Positions 1-9,222 of a DNA stretch of 48,850 nucleotides are shown here, in pieces. The stretch comes from Bacteroidia bacterium (GTDB taxonomy: Bacteria; Bacteroidota; Bacteroidia; UKL13-3): assembly GCA_014376805.1 (NCBI GenBank), contig JACMQU010000095.1:1-48850 (forward strand), written 5' to 3'. The position numbers and the translations under genes were made by a program. Position 1 is the stretch's first letter. The number at the start of each line of letters is the position of its first letter. Below the pieces are notes generated by a model that did not search any database, was not told the DNA's origin, and worked only from the letters and a program-made list of their open reading frames with translations.

Positions 1-144
1 AAAAAATTGTCATTTATTATCAATTGAAAGGAAATCTACAAAAGGCATGGCATGTTTATCAAAACTGAAATGTGCTGCGGCTTTTAAGCAATTGCTTTGA
101 TAGGTAGGGTATTCAGATTGAATAGTTTTGAAATTTTAATTTAT

Positions 145-3100
145 TTATTCCTTAATGAGTGTTCTAATAATAACAAAATTATCAATTTCTACTTTCATAA
201 AATAGACACCGGCATTGCTAAAATATGTTTCATCAAGGTTTAATTGTTGCTTTCCTTCTGCAAGTTTTCCAAAGTTTGTTGACTTAACTTCTCTCCCTAA
301 TAAATCACTAACTGTTATTTTTAGGGTTGATGGATTTTTCAACTCAAAACTAACCAAGGTGCCATTTTTTAAGGGATTCGGATATGCAATAAGATGAAAG
401 GCCAGGGTTGCATTTTCCTGAATCCCCAAAGTCCTATTTGATGTAAGCGGGTTTGTTAACAGATAATTGCTGTAACCTCCAATACCGTTAAATTCTAAAA
501 CCGCAAAATAATAGCTTTTATTTGGATTCAGGCCACTAATGTTAGCTGTAGACCCGCTATCAGCATAAACAACAAAATTTCCTGTACCAATTTGCGTACC
601 TAAGCCGAAGGTGGCATAAGCCGGATAAAAATCGGTATCTCTTGGCCAGGCATTAACAGCACTATTTTCTTTCGCTAATATAATTCTTCTTGCTCCGTTA
701 CCTTTTGTAAAATTTAAAGTTACGGATGTGCCATTTGTAACAACATTTAATGATGTGGTTTGAATGCCCGGTTCGGCGGCTAATATCTGATTCTTTAATA
801 TTGAAATCTTGCCTGCGCTAAAATTCGTAACAATCAAGTCAGGTCTTAAATCCTGATCTATATCTGTTGAGATTGTGCCTACTGGCCCGGCACCACAAGC
901 GTAATTTGTTTTTGATGAGAAGGAATAAGTTGTAATTGGTCCATTCACCTGATTGTTTCTAAACACAGTTACCGAATCATTACCCGCCATTGAAACAGCT
1001 AAATCAAGATACCCGTCATGGTCATAATCTGTTATGGCTATACCTTGCGTATAAAGTGCAGGAGCCAATACAATATCAACCCTTGGTGCAAATGTTATCC
1101 CCGATGTATTTGTATTACTAAATATAGAAACACTGCTGCTTCCCCAGTTAGAACAAACTACCTCTTTTAAACCATCATTATTAAAGTCAACTATTTTTAC
1201 CCAGTACGGATTAGATTGCGTTGTTCCCGCAGAGATAGTACCTACTAATGTAAATGACATAACCGAAGTGGTGCTACTGTTCCTGTAAACCGTTATAGAA
1301 TTCGAGCCCCAATTAGTCACAACGATATCTATTTTACCATCATTGTCAATATCGCCGGTTGCTGATGCATCAGGGGCATTTCCTAATGGATATATTAATG
1401 GAGTAGCAATTGAAATATTACCTATTGTGCTGGTGTTCTTAAATACATACAGGTCGTTTGATACATTATTTGAAATGGCAATATCTGTTTTTCCATCATT
1501 ATCAAAGTCGCCTGATGACATCCCTTCAGGCTTGGTGCCGGCATTGAAGTCAAATCGTTTAAAAGAAGAACTGTCTAAGGTTGTTCCATTATACTGATTC
1601 AGGAAAACAGAGAATTGAGTACCTGTAGCACTTGCATACCCTAATAAAATATCTTTTTTACCGTCTCCATCAAAATCTGGTGAGGAAATTAATGCCGGAC
1701 TATTTGGTAAGGTTGCAAGGTTAAAGTTTGAAGAGAAAGTTGTGTTATTAATCAAACCAGTAAGAGCATTATTAACAAAAATACTAAGCATGTTTCCATT
1801 TACATTACCTACAAGAATTTCATTTTTACCATCATTATTGAGGTCGCTTATTTCCATTCCTTGTGGTCCGGCTGAAGTACTAAAATTAGTTTTATAAACG
1901 AAATCGTTACCCTTAAAAGGAATGTTTATAATGTTTGAACCGGTTAAAGGATTATTTAAAAGGTAATTGCTATAACCTCCGTCACCATTAAATTCAATTA
2001 CTGAGAAAAAATAGATGGAACCTGCGTTAAGTCCGGTTATCAAAACACTTGAGCCGGTATCAGCATAAACAACAAAATTTCCTGTACCTAATTCTGACCC
2101 TGCTCCGTAAGCCGTGTTTGCTATGTAAAATGCAGTATCCTTTGGTAAGGCATTCACCGGATTGCCGGCCTTAACAATCACCATTCTTTTAGCACCATTT
2201 CCTTTAGTAAAATTTATAGTTGTTCCATTAGAAGAAACAAATAAATTGAAATTGCTTGTTTGAGCAGAAGGCTCAGTTGCAAGCATTCTATTCTTAAAAA
2301 CACTAATGTTATTTGAACCGTAATTTGTGTTAATGATGTCGGGTCTTAGATCGTTGTCAAGGTCTGCTGAGATAGCACCGACCGGTGATGAGTTGGCTGT
2401 AAAATTTGTTTGAGCAGAGAATGATGCAGCTGTTATTGGACCACCGGCGTGGACGTTACGCAATACACTCACATAGTTATTACCTGCCATCGATACGGCA
2501 AGATCCAATTTGCCATCATGATCATAATCTGCAATTGCGGTACCTTGTGTATATAGGGCAGGAGATAACGAAATATCTACTCTGGGGGCAAAACCTATCC
2601 CCGGTGTAAGGGAGTCGCTGAAAATGGATACACTGCTACTTCCCCAGTTAGAGCACACAACTTCTTTAACGCCATTATTATCGAAATCAACTATTTTAAC
2701 CCAATAAGGATTGTTCTGTGTGCTTGCTGTATTTATTGATTTAACTACCGAAAAATTCATTCCTACAGAAGTACTCATATTGCGATAAACAGTAATTGTA
2801 TTGGAGCCAAAGTTGGTTACGGCAATATCAACTTTACCATCATTATCAATGTCGCCAACAGCAGTTGCATCAGGGGCATTGCCTGTTGGATAAATGAGAG
2901 GCGTAGCAAGTGAAATATTGCCTGGCGTGCTGGTGTTTTTAAAGATGTAGAAGTTGTTCGATACATTATTTGCTATGGCAATATCAATTTTACCATCATT
3001 GTCAAAGTCTCCAGACGATATGCCTTCTGGCTTAGAGCCTGCTGTAAAATCAAATCTTTTAAATGAAGAGGTATCGAATATAACTCCGTTGTATTTGTTT

Positions 3101-3480
3101 AAATATATTGAAAATTGAGTGCCCGTGGTACTTGCATAGCCAAGTAGAATATCTTGCTTGCCATCACCGTCAATGTCTGGAGTTGATATCAATGCAGGGC
3201 TGTTGCCAAGTGTAGTAAGTTGAAAATTATTAGTAAAGCTTGAATTGTTAAGAACCCCTACAGCCGAATTATTGATAAATACACTCAGGGTATTCCCATC
3301 AACATTTCCAACAAGAATATCTTTTTTACCATCATTGTTTAAATCACAAATATCCATACCCTGTGGGCCGGCAGTAGTAGGGAAATTCATTTTTGAACCA
3401 AACGAATTGCTTGCAAACTGAGCATTTGAATCAATGCTGACAAATGTGATGAAAAGCAGTGATAATGCAAAGGATTTCAT
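145..3480 (-). CDS. Secreted FG-GAP/VCBS beta-propeller protein with T9SS sorting domain
   Basis: The protein is 1111 aa. An N-terminal signal peptide (about residues 1-20, ending SNA-Q) is followed by two homologous 500-residue halves. Each half carries seven FG-GAP/VCBS calcium-loop motifs of the form D-x-D/N-x-D-G-x-x-D/E-I/L (for example DIDNDGKVDIAVTN), which is the blade number of an integrin-alpha-like seven-bladed propeller. Each propeller is followed by an Fn3-like module of about 115 residues (near 400-520 and 905-1020) containing GNGAKRM or GNGARRI. The last 85 or so residues (YPNPLKNG ... LLGREV ... GVYFMKVE) form a type A T9SS C-terminal domain, so the product is predicted to cross the outer membrane through T9SS and be surface-attached or released. 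It lies alone, downstream of a glycosyltransferase operon on the same strand, with a 170-nt gap. Ligand and function are unknown. It shares the Fn3-like module with the two large proteins at 16.9-26.9 kb. Confidence 0.9.
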   Translation of the reverse strand: MKSFALSLLFITFVSIDSNAQFASNSFGSKMNFPTTAGPQGMDICDLNNDGKKDILVGNVDGNTLSVFINNSAVGVLNNSSFTNNFQLTTLGNSPALISTPDIDGDGKQDILLGYASTTGTQFSIYLNKYNGVIFDTSSFKRFDFTAGSKPEGISSGDFDNDGKIDIAIANNVSNNFYIFKNTSTPGNISLATPLIYPTGNAPDATAVGDIDNDGKVDIAVTNFGSNTITVYRNMSTSVGMNFSVVKSINTASTQNNPYWVKIVDFDNNGVKEVVCSNWGSSSVSIFSDSLTPGIGFAPRVDISLSPALYTQGTAIADYDHDGKLDLAVSMAGNNYVSVLRNVHAGGPITAASFSAQTNFTANSSPVGAISADLDNDLRPDIINTNYGSNNISVFKNRMLATEPSAQTSNFNLFVSSNGTTINFTKGNGAKRMVIVKAGNPVNALPKDTAFYIANTAYGAGSELGTGNFVVYADTGSSVLITGLNAGSIYFFSVIEFNGDGGYSNYLLNNPLTGSNIINIPFKGNDFVYKTNFSTSAGPQGMEISDLNNDGKNEILVGNVNGNMLSIFVNNALTGLINNTTFSSNFNLATLPNSPALISSPDFDGDGKKDILLGYASATGTQFSVFLNQYNGTTLDSSSFKRFDFNAGTKPEGMSSGDFDNDGKTDIAISNNVSNDLYVFKNTSTIGNISIATPLIYPLGNAPDASATGDIDNDGKIDIVVTNWGSNSITVYRNSSTTSVMSFTLVGTISAGTTQSNPYWVKIVDFNNDGLKEVVCSNWGSSSVSIFSNTNTSGITFAPRVDIVLAPALYTQGIAITDYDHDGYLDLAVSMAGNDSVTVFRNNQVNGPITTYSFSSKTNYACGAGPVGTISTDIDQDLRPDLIVTNFSAGKISILKNQILAAEPGIQTTSLNVVTNGTSVTLNFTKGNGARRIILAKENSAVNAWPRDTDFYPAYATFGLGTQIGTGNFVVYADSGSTANISGLNPNKSYYFAVLEFNGIGGYSNYLLTNPLTSNRTLGIQENATLAFHLIAYPNPLKNGTLVSFELKNPSTLKITVSDLLGREVKSTNFGKLAEGKQQLNLDETYFSNAGVYFMKVEIDNFVIIRTLIKE
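397..3396 (-). repeat. In-register 1500-bp tandem duplication inside the FG-GAP gene
   Basis: Matching segments recur at exactly +1500 bp. For example cagcataaacaacaaaattt occurs at 561-580 and again at 2061-2080, and tccccagttaga occurs at 1141 and 2641. At protein level residue 31 (NFPTTAGPQGM) aligns with residue 531 (NFSTSAGPQGM). The two units are roughly 1897-3396 and 397-1896. The exact offset over the whole length means almost no net indels since duplication. Unit edges are approximate. Confidence 0.85.
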
Positions 3481-3501
3481 AACTGTGATTTTTAAGGAGA
3501 A

Positions 3502-3601
3502 GTAAGATAGAAATTATTTTTAATTAAAAACAATTTTAAACGATATCAGTTTAAATTTTGCCTTAATGTCAAGCACCTTTTTTTAACTATTTCTATCTTA
3601 C
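3502..3601. promoter_or_regulatory. 13-bp perfect inverted repeat upstream of the FG-GAP gene
   Basis: GTAAGATAGAAAT at 3502-3514 is the exact reverse complement of ATTTCTATCTTAC at 3589-3601, with a 74-nt spacer. It lies just upstream of the start codon at 3480, so it could form a long-range stem in the 5' leader or mark a binding site. No perfect TAnnTTTG element was found for this gene. The role is unknown. Confidence 0.4.
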
Positions 3602-3650
3602 AATGATCACTTACCATTCTATTGAAATATTAATTAATAGAAGTTGGGTA

Positions 3651-4475
3651 TTATAACCTTTTTATTTTTCGTCTACCTATTAGTTCTTTATACTTAGATG
3701 GGAAGTAAGTTAACAATATCATCTTTAAAAGAAATACCAAAGGGCTCGCTTTAAATTTTTCGGACATATACACGGCAGGAGCATTGTAATTGATATAATA
3801 TGAATGTTTCTTTTCGATGTAATTTTTTAAAAGATTAAAATTCGGAGAGGTGTCTTTTTTAATCATTGAATTGTTAGATACACGATAATAAAAGCCTGGT
3901 TCGGAAATATGATAAAATATATAACCGTTAAAACTTAGGTTGAGCCAAAATTCCCAATCTTCAACTCCCATAAATGGCATATTTTCATCATAACCACCTA
4001 CATCTTCCCAGGCACTTTTTCTGAATAATGCACATGCATCAATAAAATTTCCTGTTATTAATTGTTGAAGGTTAAAGTCTTTTACAGGTATGTATCCCTG
4101 TTTGTCTCCATAATAAAAAGCATCAGAATAAACAACAGCAATTTCTGGGTGTTCTTCCAGATACTTTACCCCGGTATGAAGATAGGCAGAGAGCAATTTA
4201 TTATCGGCATCTAAGGGTAAAATGTATTTTCCACGAGCCCTTTTAATTCCATTATTGCGGGTTTTGCCAAGTCCTTGATTGATTTGGTTAATTATAGTGT
4301 ATCCTTCAAGAGCCAGGCTTTTTAAAATAGCTAGGGTGTTCTGATCTGTTGAGCCGTCATTTACAATAATAACCTCTACTGAAGTATGTTTTATGATAGT
4401 GATACTATCAAGTGCTTCCCTCAAATAATGACCATGATTATAGCAAGGAATTACAATAGAAATAAGGGGAGTCAT
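3651..4475 (-). CDS. Family 2 glycosyltransferase
   Basis: At 274 aa this is a complete GT-A enzyme of family GT2. The N-terminus reads ISIVIPCYNHGHYL followed by VIIVNDGSTD, the nucleotide-sugar binding beta strands. LPLDADN near residues 90-95 is the DxD metal/UDP-sugar motif, and GVEDWEFW near residue 170 supplies the ED catalytic-base region. No membrane span is evident, so it should act at the cytoplasmic face of the inner membrane, transferring a sugar to a lipid-linked or protein acceptor. It is the last gene of a three-gene operon, only 3 nt after the upstream methyltransferase. Donor and acceptor cannot be read from sequence. Confidence 0.9.
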   Translation of the reverse strand: MTPLISIVIPCYNHGHYLREALDSITIIKHTSVEVIIVNDGSTDQNTLAILKSLALEGYTIINQINQGLGKTRNNGIKRARGKYILPLDADNKLLSAYLHTGVKYLEEHPEIAVVYSDAFYYGDKQGYIPVKDFNLQQLITGNFIDACALFRKSAWEDVGGYDENMPFMGVEDWEFWLNLSFNGYIFYHISEPGFYYRVSNNSMIKKDTSPNFNLLKNYIEKKHSYYINYNAPAVYMSEKFKASPLVFLLKMILLTYFPSKYKELIGRRKIKRL

Positions 4476-4478
4476 AAT

Positions 4479-5150
4479 TTATTTTTTACCTATTGCTACG
4501 TAATTCATTGTATTAATCGGGTCAAAATATTTATTATCAAGCCAAATAAATAATTTGTTATGAATCAATTTTAATATTTTAGGAAATGTTATCCATGTTG
4601 GTAATGTTTGTATAATAACCTGACCCAATAAAGCCCATTTTCCGCCATTAGAATTAACTTCTACAACTTTAAAGCCGGCTTTTTGCAGCGTTAAAATAAA
4701 ACCATGTTTAGTGAACCGGTGAAAGTCATAAGGCTCTTCATGTAACGGCCAATACATTGGGCCAGAAACAATAAAATGACCGCCAGGTTTACAAACGCGG
4801 TATGCTTCGTTCACCATTTGCTGAAAATCTCCAACATGTTCAATAGTTTGGGTTGAAAATACAGTATCAAAAGAATTATCCGGTATTGGTAATTTTGTTG
4901 CTTCACATAAAATGTCAACACTGTTATTTGAAGATTGAGTGATGTCGCAACCAATATATTTACTCACTTTAAATTTAATCCATTCAGAATATGGTTTATT
5001 ACCACAACCAATATCCAATAAATCGCCAGAAGCAAAATCATTAATAGCTTTCCTTAGGGCAATGTATAAATAATAATAAACGAGATATTCGGTTCTATAT
5101 GCTGGATTAGAGGTATCTTTAAGCCTTTGAAGGTTTAATTCACGGTTCAT
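4479..5150 (-). CDS. Class I SAM-dependent methyltransferase (Methyltransf_11 type)
   Basis: The protein is 223 aa with a Rossmann-fold methyltransferase core. Motif I is LLDIGCGNKPY (about residues 44-54), the acidic end of beta 2 is YIGCDI, motif II/post-I is FDTVFSTQTIEHV, and CKPGGHFIVSGP is the motif III strand. The EEPYDFHRFT segment after the core is common in methyltransferases of polysaccharide clusters. It sits between a second methyltransferase (9-nt gap upstream) and a GT2 enzyme (3-nt gap downstream), so methylation of a glycan or sugar-lipid intermediate is the best guess. Substrate unknown. Confidence 0.87.
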   Translation of the reverse strand: MNRELNLQRLKDTSNPAYRTEYLVYYYLYIALRKAINDFASGDLLDIGCGNKPYSEWIKFKVSKYIGCDITQSSNNSVDILCEATKLPIPDNSFDTVFSTQTIEHVGDFQQMVNEAYRVCKPGGHFIVSGPMYWPLHEEPYDFHRFTKHGFILTLQKAGFKVVEVNSNGGKWALLGQVIIQTLPTWITFPKILKLIHNKLFIWLDNKYFDPINTMNYVAIGKK

Positions 5151-5159
5151 ATTAACGAT

Positions 5160-5906
5160 TTATGAAAAAGTAAAGCTAATAAATTTCTTTATAGTATATA
5201 TAGGGTTTTCAATAAATCTTCCAAGTGGGCTATCAATTTTTTTCTGATAAAATATCATTTCTGGATGAGTTAAATTATAATTATCCTTTTTGTTTTTTTC
5301 ATACAAAGTTTTTAAATGAATATTTTTATTTATTAAATTCTGTTTTACAAAAAGAAACATATTTTGTTTGTACCACCAATCAACTCCTTTTTTTGTCCAA
5401 ATATTTTTTCTAATCAGATCAATTGGAAGAAAATCAAATTTTGCAAATTTTTCTATCCAATATTGTTGCGGTTGTTCATTAATATGGTAAGTGCCGCCTT
5501 GTCCGGGAACAGCTGCAGAGAATAGAATAAAGTCGCCATGCTCTACTAAATTTGAAATAAAAAGATCTGCGTTTTCAATAGGAAGATGTTCTGCCACTTC
5601 TGTAGAAATAATTAAATCAAATTTTCTATTGAGTGTGAATGTGTTTTTTAGATCCGCACTTATGAATTTATTTTTTGGTATTTCAAGTAAATCGTTGTGT
5701 ATATAATCGCCATCAATCCCTATATAATCCTCAATCCCTAGCTCATTCGCAATCTTTAACCATACACCTGTACCACAACCAACATCTAATATGCTATGTG
5801 GATGAATTTCATTAAAAACTATAGGTAAAATTATTTTTGCAGAACGCTTAGAGATAGGCATTTGAATTGCAAAAAAATCTTGAGTGTATTTTATTTCTTC
5901 TATCAA
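5160..5906 (-). CDS. Class I SAM-dependent methyltransferase, first gene of glycan operon
   Basis: The protein is 248 aa. SILDVGCGTGVWL (about residues 39-51) is the glycine-rich SAM-binding motif I, YIGIDGDY holds the acidic ribose-binding residue, and FDLIISTEVAEHLP is the post-I/motif II region. The C-terminal part is aromatic-rich (GVDWWYKQNMFLFV) and may form the acceptor site. It is not a close copy of the neighbouring methyltransferase, so the pair is two different enzymes rather than a recent duplication. It is the promoter-proximal gene of the three-gene operon. A perfect -7 element lies about 35 nt upstream. Confidence 0.86.
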   Translation of the reverse strand: MIEEIKYTQDFFAIQMPISKRSAKIILPIVFNEIHPHSILDVGCGTGVWLKIANELGIEDYIGIDGDYIHNDLLEIPKNKFISADLKNTFTLNRKFDLIISTEVAEHLPIENADLFISNLVEHGDFILFSAAVPGQGGTYHINEQPQQYWIEKFAKFDFLPIDLIRKNIWTKKGVDWWYKQNMFLFVKQNLINKNIHLKTLYEKNKKDNYNLTHPEMIFYQKKIDSPLGRFIENPIYTIKKFISFTFS

Positions 5907-5941
5907 CGTATGTATTCTTAAAGGTTTAATAATTAAAGGAG

Positions 5942-5949
5942 CAAATTTA
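5942..5949 (-). promoter_or_regulatory. Bacteroidota -7 promoter element (TAaaTTTG) for the glycan operon
   Basis: On the minus strand the sequence is TAAATTTG, a perfect match to TAnnTTTG. It predicts transcription starting near 5938 and a leader of about 30 nt before the methyltransferase ATG at 5906. No good TTG -33 element is obvious at the usual distance. Confidence 0.45.
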
Positions 5950-6089
5950 TCTGACTTTTTTTTTACTTAACTGAGCCAATAAACCTTGAATGTTTTTTAA
6001 AGTATTACCTCAATATAATTTTGATATAATTGCAAGTATTATTACAAAGCACGAAGTAAATCAATTATTTGTCTGAAAAAAAGAATATA

Positions 6090-7727
6090 CTAATTGGAAC
6101 TCAAAATATGTATTTTTTTGATAGCACATGAGGTCTCACTTTGTATTTTAACCAATATCATCTGAGTAAACATGTTATCAGGAAACTTTAAAGTAACATG
6201 GGAGTTTTCTTTTATTATTTCACATTCAATTTCTTTTCCCTCTAATGTATAGGCTGTTATTTGAAGTTGGTTTGTATTTAACTCTACACCGGCTAAATAA
6301 ACTAATTTATTTGCGGGATTTGGGAAAGCCACTATATTATTATCATTATTTATAACTTTTGTTATAGATGTAGTATTTGAAATTGCATAAATTCTGGAAA
6401 TGTCACTGGCAGTTAACGCCCTTGAATAAATTCTTATTTCATCAAGTTTTCCATTAAAGTATTCTATGCCACCCGGATCGTCTTTTCCTATATACAATGG
6501 ATTGTTATCATTTAAAGTAAATGAAAATGGTAAATAGGTTTTTCCAACATATTGTCCGTTTAAATAGTACTTTAAAGTATCATTTGAAATAACGGCTGTT
6601 ATGTGGTACCATTGATTAGTGATTAATGCCGGACCAGAAGCAATGTTTCCAAGTTTGCTATTATTAATTACAGAAAGTCCATCTCTTCTTAGTGCAAGAC
6701 GGTATTGAGCATCTGAATTGCTGTTTGATTTACAAATAAGCGCAGAGTAATCTATATTATCAATACCGGTTGTAAACTCCCTTACATTTACCATACAGCT
6801 CATAGAAATATTGTTAACCGGGCTTTTTAAAGAGACTGAATTTGCAATTTGAATATAGTCGGATATGCCTGCAAAAACATAGCTTTTAGAAACATTTCCA
6901 GCTTTATCAGTAGAAAAACCACCGCCATTTGCTATGCCATTATTACCATTGCCAGAGTAATCGTTTGTGTTTCCATCAAATGGATAATAGGCGATAAGAT
7001 TTAACATTAAACTATCTATAATAAAATCCCGGGTATTGTAAACTGCCTGAATATCTGTTATCGTTAATGCCCGGCTATAGATCCTTATATCATCAAGTTT
7101 GCCATCAAAGTATTCTATCCCTCCGGCATCATCCCTACCAAGGGTTAACGGGCAGTTTTTTTGCAATCCATAAGTAGTGTTTAATGTTCCCTCACCAACC
7201 TTTACACCATCTATAAATACTTTAGCATTAGTACCTGAAAAAACTGCAGATAAATGAATCCATTTATTTACAGGAATATTAATAGATGAACTTATTTCAC
7301 CTAGATAGCCATTATTAACCAATGCAAATGAATTTGGAGTAACAGCTATCCTGTAATCTGCTTTGTCTTCATTATTTGCCTTACACACAAGTACTGCATA
7401 ATCTTTTCCGTCTAATCCATGATCAAAGTCACGGATATATGCCCATAAAGAAATGGTGAGACTGCCGGAAACAGAACTTAATGTTGTGGAATTTGCAATT
7501 ATTACAGATTGGTCTGTGCCATTAAAATCATAAGCAGTAGATGGCATAGGAATTCTGTTTCCGGTAATAGTTGCTCCAGAATTAGTACCATTGTTCGCAT
7601 TTAAAGTTGCATCTGTAACGTTTGCATTCAATTTATAATGAGCAATTAAATTTGTTGTAATATCCTGGGAATTTCCCGTTTTGCAAAAAAGCAAACATAT
7701 AGTAATAGTTCGTATTAAATGTTTCAT
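6090..7727 (-). CDS. Secreted double LamG/concanavalin-like protein with T9SS sorting domain
   Basis: The 545-aa protein has a signal peptide (MKHLIRTITICLLFCKTGNSQ). Two LamG/pentraxin-like jelly-roll domains follow, about residues 27-235 and 243-450. Each starts LIA-Y-x-x-x-x-N with the NGNNG/NANNG signature and ends with GKLD-[DE]-IRIYSRALT-x-x-[DI]I, the standard end of this domain in Bacteroidota cargo. The two copies are clearly homologous but diverged. The C-terminal 80 residues (VAFPNPANK ... YTLEGKEI ... IHILSS) are a T9SS sorting domain. Such domains usually bind carbohydrate or act as adhesive modules; the ligand here is unknown. It is probably monocistronic, since gaps of 183 and 131 nt flank it. 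Confidence 0.87.
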   Translation of the reverse strand: MKHLIRTITICLLFCKTGNSQDITTNLIAHYKLNANVTDATLNANNGTNSGATITGNRIPMPSTAYDFNGTDQSVIIANSTTLSSVSGSLTISLWAYIRDFDHGLDGKDYAVLVCKANNEDKADYRIAVTPNSFALVNNGYLGEISSSINIPVNKWIHLSAVFSGTNAKVFIDGVKVGEGTLNTTYGLQKNCPLTLGRDDAGGIEYFDGKLDDIRIYSRALTITDIQAVYNTRDFIIDSLMLNLIAYYPFDGNTNDYSGNGNNGIANGGGFSTDKAGNVSKSYVFAGISDYIQIANSVSLKSPVNNISMSCMVNVREFTTGIDNIDYSALICKSNSNSDAQYRLALRRDGLSVINNSKLGNIASGPALITNQWYHITAVISNDTLKYYLNGQYVGKTYLPFSFTLNDNNPLYIGKDDPGGIEYFNGKLDEIRIYSRALTASDISRIYAISNTTSITKVINNDNNIVAFPNPANKLVYLAGVELNTNQLQITAYTLEGKEIECEIIKENSHVTLKFPDNMFTQMILVKIQSETSCAIKKIHILSSN

Positions 7728-7743
7728 AAGTAATTGATTTATG

Positions 7744-7751
7744 CAAGAATA
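7744..7751 (-). promoter_or_regulatory. Possible -7 promoter element of the LamG gene
   Basis: The minus strand reads TATTCTTG, one mismatch from TAnnTTTG, about 17 nt upstream of the ATG at 7727. It is weak evidence, offered because no better element lies between this gene and the next upstream gene. Confidence 0.25.
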
Positions 7752-7858
7752 TGGATAAGTTATATTTAAAACAAGTTAGAAAGTGGAAAGTTAAAAATGA
7801 CTTAATTTTGCTATTAATTAATATATTCAATTAAAGTAAAAAGTGAAACCCCCCACGC

Positions 7859-9052
7859 CTAAAAACTCAGCAGTTCTTCCAGTGCTTCTGTGAGTGCCTC
7901 GGGGCCCTGTAATTTTGCGTAGTTATTTAATTTTCCCATGTCAAAATTGTGTTCAAAAGGCATTTGTAACCGCAACAAATTTAGGGCGTTAAGGCTTTCG
8001 CTCACTTTGCCGTTTACTCCAATTCCGGTTTTAAAGCTGGCCAGCAATTTGCCGGTCATGTCATTTTTTGAACCTATTACCGGTTTATTAAAAAAAGCAG
8101 CCTTACTTAACAAAGGATGGGGTAAATTATAATTACCGTCGTTAAGATAGCAAACATCAAAAGTAGTTACCAGATCGTTTATATATTGGCGTTCATCAAG
8201 AGATTGTAATATAAAATATGTATTGTTTTTACCCGATTGCAACAATTTATCCAATGCCTGCTTAGCTAACTCCGATAAGGTGGAGGGCTCTATAACTCCG
8301 GCGCATACAAAAAAAAATGTATCACTGTCTGCAATTGCAGCCATTTTTAAAAAGTTCTCCGGATTTTCATTTTCTAATAAAATGGTCCCTGTAATCATTC
8401 GCCCGGCTGCCATTTGTTTTATATGTCTGGAAGCTTTCAGAGGGGCGTCTGGCAACGTATAATCACTTATATCTGGCATTACTATTACCTTCTTATAAAC
8501 CCTGCTCTTAATGGCCTCGCTTTTATACCTGTCTATGGTGGCAACAGAGATGCAGTTTTGCGAACCTAACAAATAATCGGCATCTGAAAATGCAGGATCA
8601 ATGTTTAATTTTAAGTTGTTTTTATAATAGCTATCCAGGTTAACTAATAGTCCGCTCCATTTATAAGCAAAAGCCCATTTCATGGTTTTTTTGCCAAATT
8701 TAGGTTTGATCCAATCATCAACAGGAGCAAAAAAAACGCATTCTATTTTAGTCTGTAGCTCTCTTTCGGCTTTTTTTAAACGGCGGCTTAACTGCAAATA
8801 CTTAGCAAATAAAGCAAAATTAGAAATTGCCGCAGTGTCTGTTACACATTCATCAAGCGGATAACACTTTATAAACTTGGCTTTATTTTTAAAATGGGTA
8901 AGCAGGTAATTATTAAGATTAATCCAATCTGGCGAAAAGATTACCACCTGTTTTTGCATGGCAAGCAAGCTGCCGGCATACTGGCAGGCATAAGATTGAT
9001 AGCGGTAGTTATTACGGCTGAAAACCAATGCAATACAAAATGGGTCATTCAC
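7859..9052 (-). CDS. GT-B-like glycosyltransferase (family 4/1 type), putative
   Basis: The protein is 397 aa with no signal peptide. The pattern resembles a GT-B enzyme. The N-terminal half is Rossmann-like (CIALVFSRNNYRYQSYACQYAGSLLAMQKQVVIF) and contains aromatic patches (WAFAYKWSGLLVNLDSYY). The C-terminal half has DTFFFVCAGVIEPSTL, the YINDLVTTFDVCYLN strand, and LPHPLLSKAAFFNKPVIGSKNDMTGKLL, which matches the donor-binding helix region with its conserved proline and downstream loop. The classical E-x7-E pair is not clear, so sugar transfer is inferred from fold-like features only. It is transcribed alone, divergently from the tRNA-Gln/prs unit. Base composition is slightly richer in G+C than the flanking cargo genes. 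Confidence 0.6.
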   Translation of the reverse strand: MNDPFCIALVFSRNNYRYQSYACQYAGSLLAMQKQVVIFSPDWINLNNYLLTHFKNKAKFIKCYPLDECVTDTAAISNFALFAKYLQLSRRLKKAERELQTKIECVFFAPVDDWIKPKFGKKTMKWAFAYKWSGLLVNLDSYYKNNLKLNIDPAFSDADYLLGSQNCISVATIDRYKSEAIKSRVYKKVIVMPDISDYTLPDAPLKASRHIKQMAAGRMITGTILLENENPENFLKMAAIADSDTFFFVCAGVIEPSTLSELAKQALDKLLQSGKNNTYFILQSLDERQYINDLVTTFDVCYLNDGNYNLPHPLLSKAAFFNKPVIGSKNDMTGKLLASFKTGIGVNGKVSESLNALNLLRLQMPFEHNFDMGKLNNYAKLQGPEALTEALEELLSF

Positions 9053-9203
9053 TATACAAATTTTATATTCTTTGGTTCAAAATTGCAGTTTATTTTTGCA
9101 CATACACACACTTTTTCAAGGTTAAACACCAATTAAAAAATAAAGTAATTTCACATTTCCGGAAATTATTTTCCTAACCGTTTTAATTTTTCGTTTTAAA
9201 TTA

Positions 9204-9211
9204 TACCTTTG
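9204..9211 (+). promoter_or_regulatory. -7 promoter element (TAccTTTG) of tRNA-Gln/prs
   Basis: TACCTTTG is a perfect TAnnTTTG match, followed by the GC-containing start region (CGCTCCC) typical of Bacteroidota promoters. It ends 12 nt before the mature tRNA, so transcription should start roughly 5-8 nt upstream of the tRNA 5' end. Confidence 0.65.
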
Positions 9212-9222
9212 CGCTCCCTAAT

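Noticed and set aside
86..97. 12-bp palindrome AAGCAATTGCTT downstream of the FG-GAP gene
   Set aside because: There is no loop and no T run on the minus strand, so it is not a convincing terminator; chance is likely in this AT-rich stretch.
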